Shown in pieces: positions 1-8,286 of a stretch of DNA of 64,000 nt. A model generated the notes under the pieces. That model was not told where the DNA came from. It worked only from the letters and a program-made list of their open reading frames with translations, and did no database searches. Both the position numbers and the translations under genes were made by a program. The stretch comes from DAOTXL01 sp034435455 (lineage in GTDB: Bacteria > Chloroflexota > Anaerolineae > JAAYZQ01): assembly GCA_034435455.1 (NCBI GenBank), contig DAOTXL010000070.1, positions 56,706-120,705 on the forward strand, in the 5' to 3' direction. How positions within the stretch are numbered: the stretch's first letter is position 1; every line of letters starts with the position of its first letter.

Positions 1-36
1 TTCGCCCGTTATCCGCTCCTTGTTGATGGTGGGAAA

Positions 37-65
37 ACTATAGCATTCCTGGGATCAAATGTCAA
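37..65 (-). promoter_or_regulatory. sigma70-type promoter reading off the left edge
   Basis: On the minus strand there is TTGACA (60-65) and TATAGT (37-42), separated by exactly 17 bases. An AAGGAG Shine-Dalgarno follows at 16-21. The gene it drives must start just left of base 1, so only its control region is in this window. Confidence 0.7.
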
Positions 66-127
66 TCCTGGCCCGGCAGGCCAGGGGGCATTTGCCTGGG
101 TGCCGGCTGAAGGGGTTTTCTATCCTC

Positions 128-1078
128 TCATGGCCGGATCAGGACCTTGATTGCTTCTCGTTGCCGGGCGTGCTCAAAGGCAGCCGATGCCTGGTGAAGC
201 GGATAGGTGGCGGTGATGAGTGGGGTCACATCCACCAGCCGATGGGCCAACAGCCGCAGCGCCGCCGGGAACGGCCCGCAGCGTGAGCCGGTCAGGTTGA
301 TCTCGTCTACCACCAGGCTTGACAGGTCGGCTTCCACCAGGCCGTGATAGGTGCTCTTGAGGACCAGGGTCCCGCCGGGGCGCACCAGGTGTCGTGCGGC
401 CTGGAACCCGGTGGCCCGGCCGGTACATTCGACGACGAGATCGGCATGGCCGGTCAGCCCCTCGTGGCCGATGTGCGTGGCGATGCCCCGTGCCGCCAGG
501 ATGGCCAGCTTGCTTTCGTGGTGGCCCACTGCCGTCAGGTCGCAGCCGGTCAGGGCCAGCACCTGGGCTACCAGCAGGCCCAGTTTGCCATCTCCCAGGA
601 CGATGACGCGGTCGGTGGGCCGCACATGGACCTGGTTCAGCACTTCGCAGGCGGCGGCCAGGGGTTCGGTAAAGACGGCCACCTCGTCCGGGAGATCGTC
701 CGGCACCGGATGCAGGTTGGACCTTGGCAGGCAGAAATAGTGCCCCAGCGCCCCGTCGCGGCCCCGGATGCCCAGGGCGGTGCGGCTGAGGCAGTGGGCC
801 GGTTGGCCGGCGCGGCAGGGTTCGCACGTGCCGCAGCCGATGTTGATCTCCCCCACCACCCGCTTCCCCAGCAGCGCCGGGTCCTCGGCCCGATCTACTA
901 CCCCGACAAACTCGTGGCCTAACACGCCGTGGAACCCGGCATAGCCCTGTACGATCTCCAGGTCGGTGTTGCAGATGCCGGCCAGCAGCGTCCGGATGCG
1001 GACCTCGCCCGCTGCCGGGCAGGGGTTGGGGTAGTCGTCTACCAGATGCAGTTCACCGTCGAACAGGACCGCTTGCAC
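128..1078 (-). CDS. zinc-dependent medium-chain alcohol dehydrogenase
   Basis: This is a medium-chain dehydrogenase/reductase of 316 aa that should oxidise or reduce an alcohol or polyol with NAD(P). The N-terminal GroES-like domain carries the catalytic zinc ligands Cys36, the His55-Glu56 pair and Glu138. A structural zinc lobe has Cys82, Cys85, Cys88 and Cys96 with the classic C-x2-C-x2-C-x7-C spacing. The Rossmann domain has GDGKLG at about 162-167. The start is GTG with a GAGGTG Shine-Dalgarno just upstream. It is the last gene of a minus-strand operon that begins with the epimerase near 4.1 kb. It is slightly shorter than the usual 340-350 aa, and the substrate cannot be read from the sequence. 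Confidence 0.88.
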   Translation of the reverse strand: MQAVLFDGELHLVDDYPNPCPAAGEVRIRTLLAGICNTDLEIVQGYAGFHGVLGHEFVGVVDRAEDPALLGKRVVGEINIGCGTCEPCRAGQPAHCLSRTALGIRGRDGALGHYFCLPRSNLHPVPDDLPDEVAVFTEPLAAACEVLNQVHVRPTDRVIVLGDGKLGLLVAQVLALTGCDLTAVGHHESKLAILAARGIATHIGHEGLTGHADLVVECTGRATGFQAARHLVRPGGTLVLKSTYHGLVEADLSSLVVDEINLTGSRCGPFPAALRLLAHRLVDVTPLITATYPLHQASAAFEHARQREAIKVLIRP

Positions 1079-1098
1079 TGTTCACCTCTGTTGGAACC

Positions 1099-1980
1099 TC
1101 ACCGCCGAAAGCCATAGATGGTGACGCGGCCCTCTTCGACCACGATCTGCTCCAGGCAAAGGGGATAGTCGGCTGGATACCAGTTCAGCAGTTCCAGGAT
1201 GATCTTTTCAACCTCTTGTTTGACCAGGCCGGGCGTGCTCACCCCCACGATGGAGACGGCCTGGACTTGCGCCTGGGGCAGACAATCGCGGGCTACGACG
1301 ATGCCGCTGACCTGGGCGCTCACGTCAAAGCCCATGACTGTGATTTTGCCCTGAATGACCACCTGATCGCGGTTCAGTTGCACGTGAAGGTCGTGGTAGG
1401 GCAGGTCCGGGTAGCTCGCCAGCAAAGAGGTCAATTCCTGGTTCAGCATCGCTTCTCCATAGCGGATCTGCACTGCTCGCCCGACGGCAGAGCGGTTCAT
1501 CTCGGCGTTCAGGTGCATCAGGCTGTCAAAGGCAGGCTCGGCCAGCAGCAACGGGCTGCTGGACAGGGCCGCGGTGGGCTGGGGAGGTGGGGTTGCTGTA
1601 TTGCCGGCAGGTGCAGAGGGCCGGGCGGTTGAGCCGGCAGGTTGCGGCTGTGGGGTGGCCCCGGCCCTGACAACCGAGATGGCCTGACGTTGGGGTGGCG
1701 GCGTCGTGGTCGCTGTCGGGGGTTGGGCTGGGGTCTCTGAGGCCTTTTCCATAGCCACGGTCGGGAGGGCCGGCCGGGTCGCCAAGCCGGAGGCCTTGGG
1801 GCTCGCCTGTTTCCACAGCGTCACCACCGTGGCCTGGTGTTCGCGGACAAAGGTCTCAATGCCCAGGTTCACCATGTCGGTGGCTGCCAGGCCTACCACC
1901 ACGGCCACCGCCACCCAGAACACCAGGTTTACGATGGCCAGGATGGTCAGGCAATGCCAGCGGGATATTCGATCGCTCAT
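1099..1980 (-). CDS. membrane-anchored secreted protein with Pro/Thr-rich linker
   Basis: The family is not recognised with certainty. Residues 12-32 form one hydrophobic anchor. A Pro/Thr/Ala/Gln-rich disordered linker runs from about 60 to 145, and a folded domain occupies about 150-293. The folded part begins with a helix and continues with alternating beta strands (motifs such as VVIQGKITVMGFDVSAQV), which resembles DUF2993/LmeA-like lipid-binding domains; that resemblance is inference. The layout suggests a domain held outside the membrane on a flexible stalk. It lies 16 bases downstream of thiI and about 20 upstream of the dehydrogenase, so it is co-transcribed with them. Confidence 0.75.
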   Translation of the reverse strand: MSDRISRWHCLTILAIVNLVFWVAVAVVVGLAATDMVNLGIETFVREHQATVVTLWKQASPKASGLATRPALPTVAMEKASETPAQPPTATTTPPPQRQAISVVRAGATPQPQPAGSTARPSAPAGNTATPPPQPTAALSSSPLLLAEPAFDSLMHLNAEMNRSAVGRAVQIRYGEAMLNQELTSLLASYPDLPYHDLHVQLNRDQVVIQGKITVMGFDVSAQVSGIVVARDCLPQAQVQAVSIVGVSTPGLVKQEVEKIILELLNWYPADYPLCLEQIVVEEGRVTIYGFRR

Positions 1981-1996
1981 ATCGGTAGCTCTACAT

Positions 1997-3142
1997 CTAC
2001 TCGCTGTCAGGGTGGGCGGGTCTGTTGCCCGTTCCAGTTGTAGCCATCTGTTCCAGCAGTTCGAGCAGGTGGGGCACGCTGGCCTGGGTCAGGGGGCGGT
2101 TGGGTAGAAAGGGGCAGGGTGGGGACTGCCGGACCGAGGCTTCATAGGTGCCGATGCGCCGCGCCAGGGCCATGATCTCGGTCTTGTCCAGACCGATGAG
2201 TGGACGCAGGATCGGCTTGGGGATGCCGTAGGAGATGACCTCCAGGTTGCTCAGCGTCTGGCTGGCCACCTGGCCCAGGGAATCGCCCGTTACCAGGGCC
2301 GCAGCTCCCATCTCCTCGGCGATTTCGGCTGCCCTGGTGAGCATGGTCCGTTTGCAGAACAGGCAGGTCCATCGTTCCTGGTGGAGTGCCCGCAGCCGGG
2401 CCAGGACCGGTGCCAGCGCCTCCTGGTGGGAAAGGATGATGGGCCGCAGCCGCCAGCCGTAGGCATGACGGTTCAGCGCCTCGACGATGGCCAGCATCTG
2501 TTCCGCCTGGGCCGGGTCGGTGCTAAAGTGGAGTGGGATGACGCCGCAGCCGCGTTTCAGCATCAGCCAGGCGGCTACCGGCGAGTCGATTCCGCTGGAC
2601 AGCAGGGCCACCACCCGTCCCTGGCTGCCCACCGGCAGGCCACCCGGCCCGGCGACCGTCTCGCCAAAGACCAGGGCTCGCCCTGGCTGCACTTCCACGC
2701 CGATCTCTACGTCGGGTTGGGAGAGGTTCACCGGCGCGCCGGTAGCAGCCACAACCGCCGCCCCCACCTGTCGCTCGATCTGGGGAGAGGGGGTGGGGAA
2801 GGACTTGTCGGCCCGCTGCGCTGTAACGCGGAACGGCCGGGCCGGGCCGACCCTGGCCCTTTGGGCCACAGCCACCGCCTCTTGGGCGATGGCTTCCAGG
2901 TCGGCAGCTACCTCGAAAACCGGGCTGAGCGAGACGATGCCGAAGACCCGCTGCACGGCGGCGATAGCCTCCTGGGGCCGGTCGGTTTCCAGGTAAAGGC
3001 GCTGACCCTCTTGCCATACCCGGCCGACCAGGCCGTGGGCTTTGAGGCATTCCCGCACGTTGCGCCGCAGCTTGCGACAGAAATAGGTGCGGTTCTGTCC
3101 CTTCAATCCGATCTCACCGTAACGTAATAGAATCAGGCTCAT
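1997..3142 (-). CDS. thiI: tRNA 4-thiouridine synthetase ThiI
   Basis: ThiI adenylates uridine-8 of tRNA and transfers sulfur to it; in many bacteria it also supplies sulfur for thiazole synthesis. The N-terminus has the ferredoxin-like/THUMP region (RYGEIGLKG, near residue 8). The PP-loop SSGIDSP follows near 182-188, and the adenylation core has the GDSLGQVASQT motif. A CxxC pair (CLFCKR) lies in the catalytic domain. There is no C-terminal rhodanese domain, so sulfur must come from a separate carrier, as in several thermophile and archaeal ThiI proteins. I chose the ATG at 3142 because the protein then begins directly with the conserved SLILLRYGEIGLKG; a GTG-region start at 3163 would add seven residues. 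It follows the epimerase gene closely. Confidence 0.93.
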   Translation of the reverse strand: MSLILLRYGEIGLKGQNRTYFCRKLRRNVRECLKAHGLVGRVWQEGQRLYLETDRPQEAIAAVQRVFGIVSLSPVFEVAADLEAIAQEAVAVAQRARVGPARPFRVTAQRADKSFPTPSPQIERQVGAAVVAATGAPVNLSQPDVEIGVEVQPGRALVFGETVAGPGGLPVGSQGRVVALLSSGIDSPVAAWLMLKRGCGVIPLHFSTDPAQAEQMLAIVEALNRHAYGWRLRPIILSHQEALAPVLARLRALHQERWTCLFCKRTMLTRAAEIAEEMGAAALVTGDSLGQVASQTLSNLEVISYGIPKPILRPLIGLDKTEIMALARRIGTYEASVRQSPPCPFLPNRPLTQASVPHLLELLEQMATTGTGNRPAHPDSE

Positions 3143-3166
3143 GGTGTAAGCGTGAGGCGTCAATCC

Positions 3167-4147
3167 TCACAGCCAGTTGTTGTGCCGGTACCAGTCTGCG
3201 GTTTCGCGCACTGCTGTCTCCAGATCGTAGCGCGGCACCCAGCCCAGTTCTCGTTGTGCTTTTTGTCCGGAGCAGAGCCAGTAACGTTGCCGCAGGTCCA
3301 GCACGCGCTGGTCGTTGAGCAGGGGGGGCTTGCCGGTCAGCCGTCCCTGCACCTTGGACCCCAGAGCGATCGGGGTCAACACCGCTTCGGGCAGGGTGAG
3401 GCGGAGCGGGCGTTTGTCCAGGGCCCGGGCAATGGCGGCGGACAGGTCGGCATAGCGGTATGCCGGGCCGCAGCCAAAGTAGGTCTGTCCCTCTGCCCCC
3501 TCGCTTTCCAGGGCCAGCAGCAACAGTTCCACCAGGTCCCGGACGTAGATCAGGCTGATCTTGCGCTCCTGCCGTCCCAGTTGCAGGCTCAGGCCCCGTT
3601 TCACCAAGTCAAAGTAGGCGAAAAAGTCGCGGTCCCGGGGGCCAAAGACGGCTGCCGGCCGCACGATCGTCACCGGCAGCCGGTCGGATATCTTTTGTAG
3701 GGCCTGCTCGGCGGCCCACTTGCTTTGGCCATACCAGGTGATAGGGTGGGGCGGATGCGCCTCGTCCAGATAGTCATCCGGCCCCGATGAAGGGCCGGCT
3801 GCTGCCTGGCTGGAGACGAACAGGAAACGACGCAGGCCGGGGTTTGCTTCCAGGCAGGCCTGGGCCAGGGCAGCGGTGCCCTCGGTGTTGACGCGGAGAA
3901 AGGTTGCCTTATCCGGGGCCCGGGTCAGGGCGGCGCAGTGACAGATGGCATCCACTCCCTGGCAGGCCTGGCGCAGGCTTTCGGGGTCGCGCACGTCGGC
4001 GTAGGCCCACTCTACCGGCAGATGCTCGATGTAGGTCAGGTTGCTGCTACGCCGCACCATGCAGCGCAGCCGGTAGCCCCGTGCCAGCAACGCCTCTGTC
4101 AGGTGGGAGCCAACGAAGCCGTTAGCCCCTGTAATCAGAACATTCAT
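3167..4147 (-). CDS. NAD-dependent epimerase/dehydratase
   Basis: This is an extended short-chain dehydrogenase of 326 aa. It has the nucleotide-binding motif TGANGFVG at residues 6-13 and a YxxxK catalytic pair within WYGQSK. A Ser upstream (VSSQAA) completes the triad. Such proteins modify nucleotide sugars or related NAD-linked substrates in the cytoplasm. The match is to the broad NAD-epimerase family (3-beta-HSD/dihydroflavonol-reductase-like, with GYRLRCMVRR after the first strand), so the substrate is unknown. It is the first gene after the promoter at 4289-4317 and is followed by thiI. The pairing with thiI has no obvious functional meaning. Confidence 0.87.
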   Translation of the reverse strand: MNVLITGANGFVGSHLTEALLARGYRLRCMVRRSSNLTYIEHLPVEWAYADVRDPESLRQACQGVDAICHCAALTRAPDKATFLRVNTEGTAALAQACLEANPGLRRFLFVSSQAAAGPSSGPDDYLDEAHPPHPITWYGQSKWAAEQALQKISDRLPVTIVRPAAVFGPRDRDFFAYFDLVKRGLSLQLGRQERKISLIYVRDLVELLLLALESEGAEGQTYFGCGPAYRYADLSAAIARALDKRPLRLTLPEAVLTPIALGSKVQGRLTGKPPLLNDQRVLDLRQRYWLCSGQKAQRELGWVPRYDLETAVRETADWYRHNNWL

Positions 4148-4288
4148 CGCTATGCGCCGCTTCCGGCGATGGGCAGATCAAGGGCAGGGATTCCATTCTC
4201 TTTGTAAAGTTGTGTGATTCTGGCCCGGTGTTGCAGCCCTGATCCCATTACTTTTTCCTTTACCTTTGCTGCCCGGTGTCACGTTATC

Positions 4289-4317
4289 AGTGTAGCACAG
4301 GCCGGGTGTTTTGTCAA
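4289..4317 (-). promoter_or_regulatory. sigma70-type promoter for the epimerase-thiI operon
   Basis: Reading the minus strand, TTGACA (4312-4317) and TACACT (4289-4294) are 17 bases apart. Transcription would start near 4282, leaving a leader of about 135 bases before the epimerase ATG. Confidence 0.72.
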
Positions 4318-4394
4318 TCCATCGGCCAGAGCGATTTTCTCCAGCCGCCGGGTGTGTGGTATCATGTCCCCAGGCTATAGAGAGGGGGAGTACC

Positions 4395-4814
4395 ATGAGA
4401 CGAGAATATCCAGAAGCGCCCATCGTCGGCGTTGGGGCGATCATCCGCGACGGTGACCGGATCGTCCTGATCCGGCGGAACCAGGAGCCGTCCAGAGGCC
4501 GCTGGACCTTTCCCGGCGGCCTCGTCGAGCTGGGCGAACCGGTCCGCGACGCCGCCCGGCGGGAAGCCCTGGAAGAGACGGGGCTGGTCGTGGAGATCGG
4601 AGAGGTGGCTGCCGTGTTGGACAATGTGGTGCACGACGAGGCCGACCGCATCCGCTACCACTATGTCATCGTGGATTTTCTGGCCCGGCTGGTCGGTGGC
4701 AGGCTGCAGCCCGGCAGCGACGTGAGCGATGTCTGTTGGGCCGGCCTGGCCGACCTGGATGCGTTGGATGTGACGGAAAAGGCAGCGGAAATCGCCCGAC
4801 GGTTGTTGGGGTGA
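4395..4814 (+). CDS. NUDIX hydrolase
   Basis: This 139-aa protein hydrolyses a nucleoside diphosphate linked to another group; the exact substrate is not readable. The Nudix box is complete: GGLVELGE followed by REALEETG, matching Gx5Ex7REUxEExGU and giving the metal-binding glutamates. The strand before it (IVLIRRNQEPSRGRWTFP) is typical of ADP-ribose/8-oxo-dGTP-type members. The start at 4395 is preceded by AGAGGGGGAG; an in-frame ATG at 4311 would add 28 residues with no homology and overlaps the promoter region. It is transcribed alone, convergent with ligA. Confidence 0.92.
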   Translation: MRREYPEAPIVGVGAIIRDGDRIVLIRRNQEPSRGRWTFPGGLVELGEPVRDAARREALEETGLVVEIGEVAAVLDNVVHDEADRIRYHYVIVDFLARLVGGRLQPGSDVSDVCWAGLADLDALDVTEKAAEIARRLLG

Positions 4815-4839
4815 TAGGGAGGCCTCTGGGCGGCCTGCC

Positions 4840-6858
4840 TCATTTGACCATCTTGCGCAATTGCGCTTCGTCTATGATCTTGACCCCCAGCTTCTGTGCC
4901 TTGTCCAGCTTGGAGCCGGCCTTTTCCCCGGCCAGCAGGTAGTCAGTCTTGCTGCTCACCGCACCGGTTACCTTGCCGCCGTGGGCCTGGATAAACTCGG
5001 CGGCCTGCTCGCGGCTCATGGTCGGCAGGGTGCCGGTGATGACGAAGGTCAGGCCGGCGAGGGGCCTGGGGCCAGCCGCTTCGACCTTTTGGGCCTCGGT
5101 GCGCACCCCTGCCCTCTTGAGCTTGTGCAGCAGGCGGCGGTTGGGTTCGCGATGGAACCAGTCGGCGATGCTGCTGGCCAGCTTGGGGCCGATGCCGGGG
5201 ATCTGCTGGAGTTCTTCCACCGAGGCAGCGGCCAGGGCATCGAGGGAGTGAAAGTGGTCCATCAACGTCTCGGCCACCGTGCTGCCCACACCACGGATGC
5301 CCAAAGCTGTCAACAGCCGGGCCGGCGGCCGCTCCTTGCTGGCCTCGATGGCCGCCAGCAGGTTGCTCACCTTTTTCTCGGCAAACCCTTCCAGCCGCAG
5401 GATCTGCTCAGCCGTCAGGGAATAGATGTCGGCCACATCGCGGATCAGCCCCCGTTCGACAAACAGCTCAGCCTGCCGCGTGCCAAAGCCCTCGATATCC
5501 ATCGCCCCCCGGCTGACAAAATGCTCCACACTCCGCACCAGTTGGGCCGGGCAGGCGGCGTTGATGCAGTAAAAGGCCACCTCGCCTTCGGGGTGTTCCA
5601 CCGGTTCGCCGCAGGCGGGGCAGCGGTCGGGCATGCGCCACGGCTTTGTGCCCGGCGGGCGCAGTTCCAGCACCGGGCCGAGCACCTGGGGGATCACCTC
5701 TCCGGCGCGCTTGACGACCACCATGTCCCCTTCGCGGATGTCCCGTTCGGCGACATAGTCGGCGTTGTGCAGCGTGGCGTTGCTGACGGTCACCCCGCCG
5801 ATGCGCACCGGTTCCAGTTCGGCAGCGGGGTTCAGGCTGCCGGTGCGCCCCACGTTGACCACAATCCGCTTCAGGCGGGTTACCGCCTCGGGGGCCGGAT
5901 ACTTGTAGGCGATGGCCCAGCGGGGCGCGTTGCCCACCGCTCCCAGCCGTTCCTGGGTGGCAAAATCATCAATCTTGATCACCAGCCCGTCGGCCTCAAA
6001 GTTGAGGGTGTGCCGCACTTTCTCCCAGGCAACCACATAGTCCACCACCGCTTCCAGGTCGGTAAAGCGCCGGTTCAGGTCACTGACCGGGAAGCCGAGC
6101 TGCCGCAGATAGTCCAGCGCTTCCCACTGGCTACGGAGGGTCGGGCCACCCTCTATCTCCACGACCTGATAGCAGAACAGGCTCAACGGCCGTGAGGCGG
6201 TGATGCTCGAATCGAGCACGCGCAGGCTGCCGGCAGCGGTGTTGCGCGGGTTGGCGTAGGTCTTTTTGCCCAGGGCTTCCTGTTCGCGGTTGAACGCCTC
6301 AAAGGCGTCAATGGGCATGTACGCTTCCCCACGAACCACCAGCCGCGCCGGAGCCCTCAATCCCCTGTCCCTGGTTATCGGCACGCGCAGCGGCAGGGCT
6401 TTGATCGTCCGCAGGTTAGGGGTGATCTCTTCGCCGCGTATGCCGTCGCCCCGGGTGGCGCCCAGGGTAAAGAGGCCATCGGTGTAATGCAGCACCACCG
6501 TCAGCCCGTCGATCTTGGGTTCGACGACGTAGGCCGGTTCGGGATAGCCTTCGGGCAGCAACCGCAGAAAACGGTCGCGCCAGGCGCGCAGCTCATCGGG
6601 CTTGAAGGCGTTTTGCAGGCTGAGCATGGGGCGGGGATGGGTAACGGCGGTGAACTCTTCCCGCACCACCCCACCTACTCGCTGGGTCGGCGAGTCGGGG
6701 GTGATGAGTTCAGGATGGGCTGCCTCCAGCTCCTGGAGTTCCCGGTAGAGCGCGTCGTAGGCATCGTCAGAGATGACCGGGTCGTCCAGCACGTAGTAGC
6801 GGTAGCTGTGGTAGCGTATCTGCTCACGCAATTCTTCGATCCGTCGCTTTACGTTCAC
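4840..6858 (-). CDS. ligA: NAD-dependent DNA ligase LigA
   Basis: LigA seals nicks in DNA during replication and repair using NAD. The 672-aa length is standard. The Ia domain (YHSYRYYVLDDP, residues 16-27) binds NAD. The adenylated lysine is Lys115 in the KxDG motif KIDG. The OB fold follows, then a four-cysteine zinc finger (CPACGEP and CINAACPAQ), helix-hairpin-helix repeats (LQQIPGIGPKLA), and a C-terminal BRCT domain beginning near LAGLTFVITGTLP. I place the start at the GTG at 6858, preceded by AGGAGG at a good distance. The frame stays open upstream into GC-rich repeats, which adds 53 unrelated residues. Confidence 0.97.
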   Translation of the reverse strand: MNVKRRIEELREQIRYHSYRYYVLDDPVISDDAYDALYRELQELEAAHPELITPDSPTQRVGGVVREEFTAVTHPRPMLSLQNAFKPDELRAWRDRFLRLLPEGYPEPAYVVEPKIDGLTVVLHYTDGLFTLGATRGDGIRGEEITPNLRTIKALPLRVPITRDRGLRAPARLVVRGEAYMPIDAFEAFNREQEALGKKTYANPRNTAAGSLRVLDSSITASRPLSLFCYQVVEIEGGPTLRSQWEALDYLRQLGFPVSDLNRRFTDLEAVVDYVVAWEKVRHTLNFEADGLVIKIDDFATQERLGAVGNAPRWAIAYKYPAPEAVTRLKRIVVNVGRTGSLNPAAELEPVRIGGVTVSNATLHNADYVAERDIREGDMVVVKRAGEVIPQVLGPVLELRPPGTKPWRMPDRCPACGEPVEHPEGEVAFYCINAACPAQLVRSVEHFVSRGAMDIEGFGTRQAELFVERGLIRDVADIYSLTAEQILRLEGFAEKKVSNLLAAIEASKERPPARLLTALGIRGVGSTVAETLMDHFHSLDALAAASVEELQQIPGIGPKLASSIADWFHREPNRRLLHKLKRAGVRTEAQKVEAAGPRPLAGLTFVITGTLPTMSREQAAEFIQAHGGKVTGAVSSKTDYLLAGEKAGSKLDKAQKLGVKIIDEAQLRKMVK

Positions 6859-6890
6859 TTCTGACCTCCTCCCACCCGTGCCACCTGTGT

Positions 6891-7047
6891 GGGCGGGGTT
6901 TCCCCGTCCGGCGCGGGGACCGCTGGGCGCGGCGACCGCGCCCCTACTGTACGGGCGGGGTTTCCCCGTCCGGCGCGGTGACCGCGCCCCTACCCACACC
7001 GCCTGTACCCTACCCACGCTGCCTGTATGGGCGGGGTTTCCCCGCCC
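6891..7047. repeat. GC-rich REP-like palindromes, set A (left side)
   Basis: Three copies of a palindrome beginning GGGCGGGGTTTCCCCG occur at 6891-6910, 6953-6972 and 7029-7047; the last is a perfect GGGCGGGGTTTCCCCGCCC. Between them lie GCGCGGnGACCGCG-type units. The same motifs reappear on the other side of the transposase (7705-7850), so this set probably belongs to that enzyme. It fills the gap between ligA and the transposase. Confidence 0.85.
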
Positions 7048-7067
7048 ATTTTTTCCTGCCCTGTCCC

Positions 7068-7685
7068 CTATCCCGATCTGGGAAAACGGTTGAATCGGTT
7101 TGGTGGGGCGGTAGGGTGTAGTTGATCTTGCTCCCAGCGGGCCGGATTGTTCTCAATATACTCCCGGATGCGATCCAGTGCTTGTTCGTTGCGGATGGTA
7201 TGTTCCCAATAGTTGCGTTGCCAAAACGTTACACCGGGTGTGCCTCGTTGCTGGTTGATACGCTTGGTGGTCTGATATTTGTAGTATGCAATGATCTGGC
7301 CAAGGGTAGGTCTTTCCGGATGTGAAAATGTTGCATCCGCTATGGCATCGTCTGGCGTTTTCTGAAGGGGCAAGGTTGCCTTATTCTCTTCTGTGCTTTC
7401 CGCGACCTCTGATGGTGAATGGATTGCAACAATCACATGCAAGTGGTTGGGCATGATCCCGAATGTGTCGATGGACACGTTTGGAAAGTGAGCCTGGACC
7501 TGTGCCCAAAAGTCATTGGCAATCTGCCCAAGTTCACTCAGTTGCATTTCCTGATCCACCACCGTGCCCAACAGGCATTCTCCACCGTGTACGCGGATGG
7601 TGACAAAATAGAATCCCGGCTGCGAATAATCGTAACCGGGCAACCGGATTGAACGGCGATGGTGTTTTTGAGGGTTGTATGACAT
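7068..7685 (-). CDS. REP-associated tyrosine transposase (Y1/IS200-like)
   Basis: This is a single-strand DNA transposase of the Y1 HUH family, 205 aa. It has the YDYSQPGFYFVTI beginning typical of REP-associated members, the metal-binding HUH motif in MPNHLHVIV, and the catalytic tyrosine in a helix (RIREYIENNPARW). These enzymes cut and mobilise small palindromes as single strands. Palindromes of one type flank the gene on both sides. The start at 7685 has AAGGAGGAT upstream; the frame stays open for another 179 codons through the repeats, which I reject. Residues about 120-150 form an extra low-conservation insert (SEVAESTEENK region). Confidence 0.93.
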   Translation of the reverse strand: MSYNPQKHHRRSIRLPGYDYSQPGFYFVTIRVHGGECLLGTVVDQEMQLSELGQIANDFWAQVQAHFPNVSIDTFGIMPNHLHVIVAIHSPSEVAESTEENKATLPLQKTPDDAIADATFSHPERPTLGQIIAYYKYQTTKRINQQRGTPGVTFWQRNYWEHTIRNEQALDRIREYIENNPARWEQDQLHPTAPPNRFNRFPRSG

Positions 7686-7704
7686 TTTGCTGTTGATCCT
7701 CCTT

Positions 7705-7850
7705 GGGCGCGGCGACCGCTGGGCGCGGGGACCGCTGGGCGCGGGGACCGCTGGGTGCGGCGACCGCGGGCGCGGGGACCGCGCCCCTACCCACACCGCC
7801 TGTACGGGCGGGGTTTCCCCGCCCATTTTCCCGGCGGGGCTTCCCCGCCC
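7705..7850. repeat. tandem 16-bp units and palindromes, set A (right side)
   Basis: Five tandem copies of a 16-base unit GGGCGCGGnGACCGCT run from 7705 to 7783 with minor changes. They are followed by the palindromes GGGCGGGGTTTCCCCGCCC (7806-7824) and GGCGGGGCTTCCCCGCCC (7833-7850). The motifs match those at 6891-7047. Confidence 0.87.
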
Positions 7851-7941
7851 ATGTGTACCCGCATCACACCGCATAGATTGTAACCCAAAAATGCATGAAT
7901 GGCAAGCAGCAGCCCTGTGGGATTGTGTGCCGGACATAACA

Positions 7942-7979
7942 GAAAAATCTCCCCGAAAGCCTGAGCTTTCGGGGAGATT
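7942..7979 (-). terminator. strong intrinsic terminator
   Basis: A 14-base-pair perfect stem (7946-7959 with 7966-7979) encloses a 6-base loop. On the minus strand it is followed by a run of T. It ends the minus-strand unit that includes the 95-aa and 476-aa secreted proteins. Confidence 0.9.
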
Positions 7980-7983
7980 GTCG

Positions 7984-8271
7984 CTACGGAGCGGCTTTGA
8001 GCACCAGCGGGAGATAGACGGAGTGGAAGATAGGCAGACCCCCGCCGAACCAGTAGCCGCCGCTGACGGCATAGTGGCTGCTGGCCGAGTAGGGCGGGCT
8101 GGCCGCTCCCTGCCCGGTGGTGCTGTTGACGATATAGCTGGCCGACGCCACCGGCTGGCCGCCCCCACCGATGACGTGCCACTCCAGGTTGTAGCTGGCT
8201 GAGCTTTGGGCCAGCACCACACCGCTCACCATCCATACCGTGAGCAGGGCGGCGAGTATGCTCCTTTTCAT
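7984..8271 (-). CDS. small secreted protein with YLPLV C-terminal motif
   Basis: A 95-aa exported protein of unknown function. It starts with a clear signal peptide (MKRSILAALL, hydrophobic core, AQS cleavage region near residue 22). The mature part is rich in Gly, Ser, Tyr and Ala, as in short beta-strand repeats of the SASYxxxxTTGQG type. It ends VYLPLVLKAAP; the YLPLV-type ending occurs in other secreted proteins of this window. A GGGGGAGAGG Shine-Dalgarno precedes the ATG. It lies 15 bases after the 476-aa secreted protein and just before the terminator. Confidence 0.82.
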   Translation of the reverse strand: MKRSILAALLTVWMVSGVVLAQSSASYNLEWHVIGGGGQPVASASYIVNSTTGQGAASPPYSASSHYAVSGGYWFGGGLPIFHSVYLPLVLKAAP

Positions 8272-8286
8272 GGCCTCTCCCCCTTT

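Noticed and set aside
59..286. 75-codon plus-strand ORF at the left end
   Set aside because: It overlaps the minus-strand promoter and the end of the dehydrogenase gene, has no ribosome site and no recognisable protein pattern.
7705..7783. CRISPR-like array
   Set aside because: The 16-base units are directly adjacent without spacers and there are no cas genes.
7068..8222. 384-codon reading of the first transposase
   Set aside because: The extra N-terminal part runs through palindromes, a terminator and another gene; the family start is at 7685.
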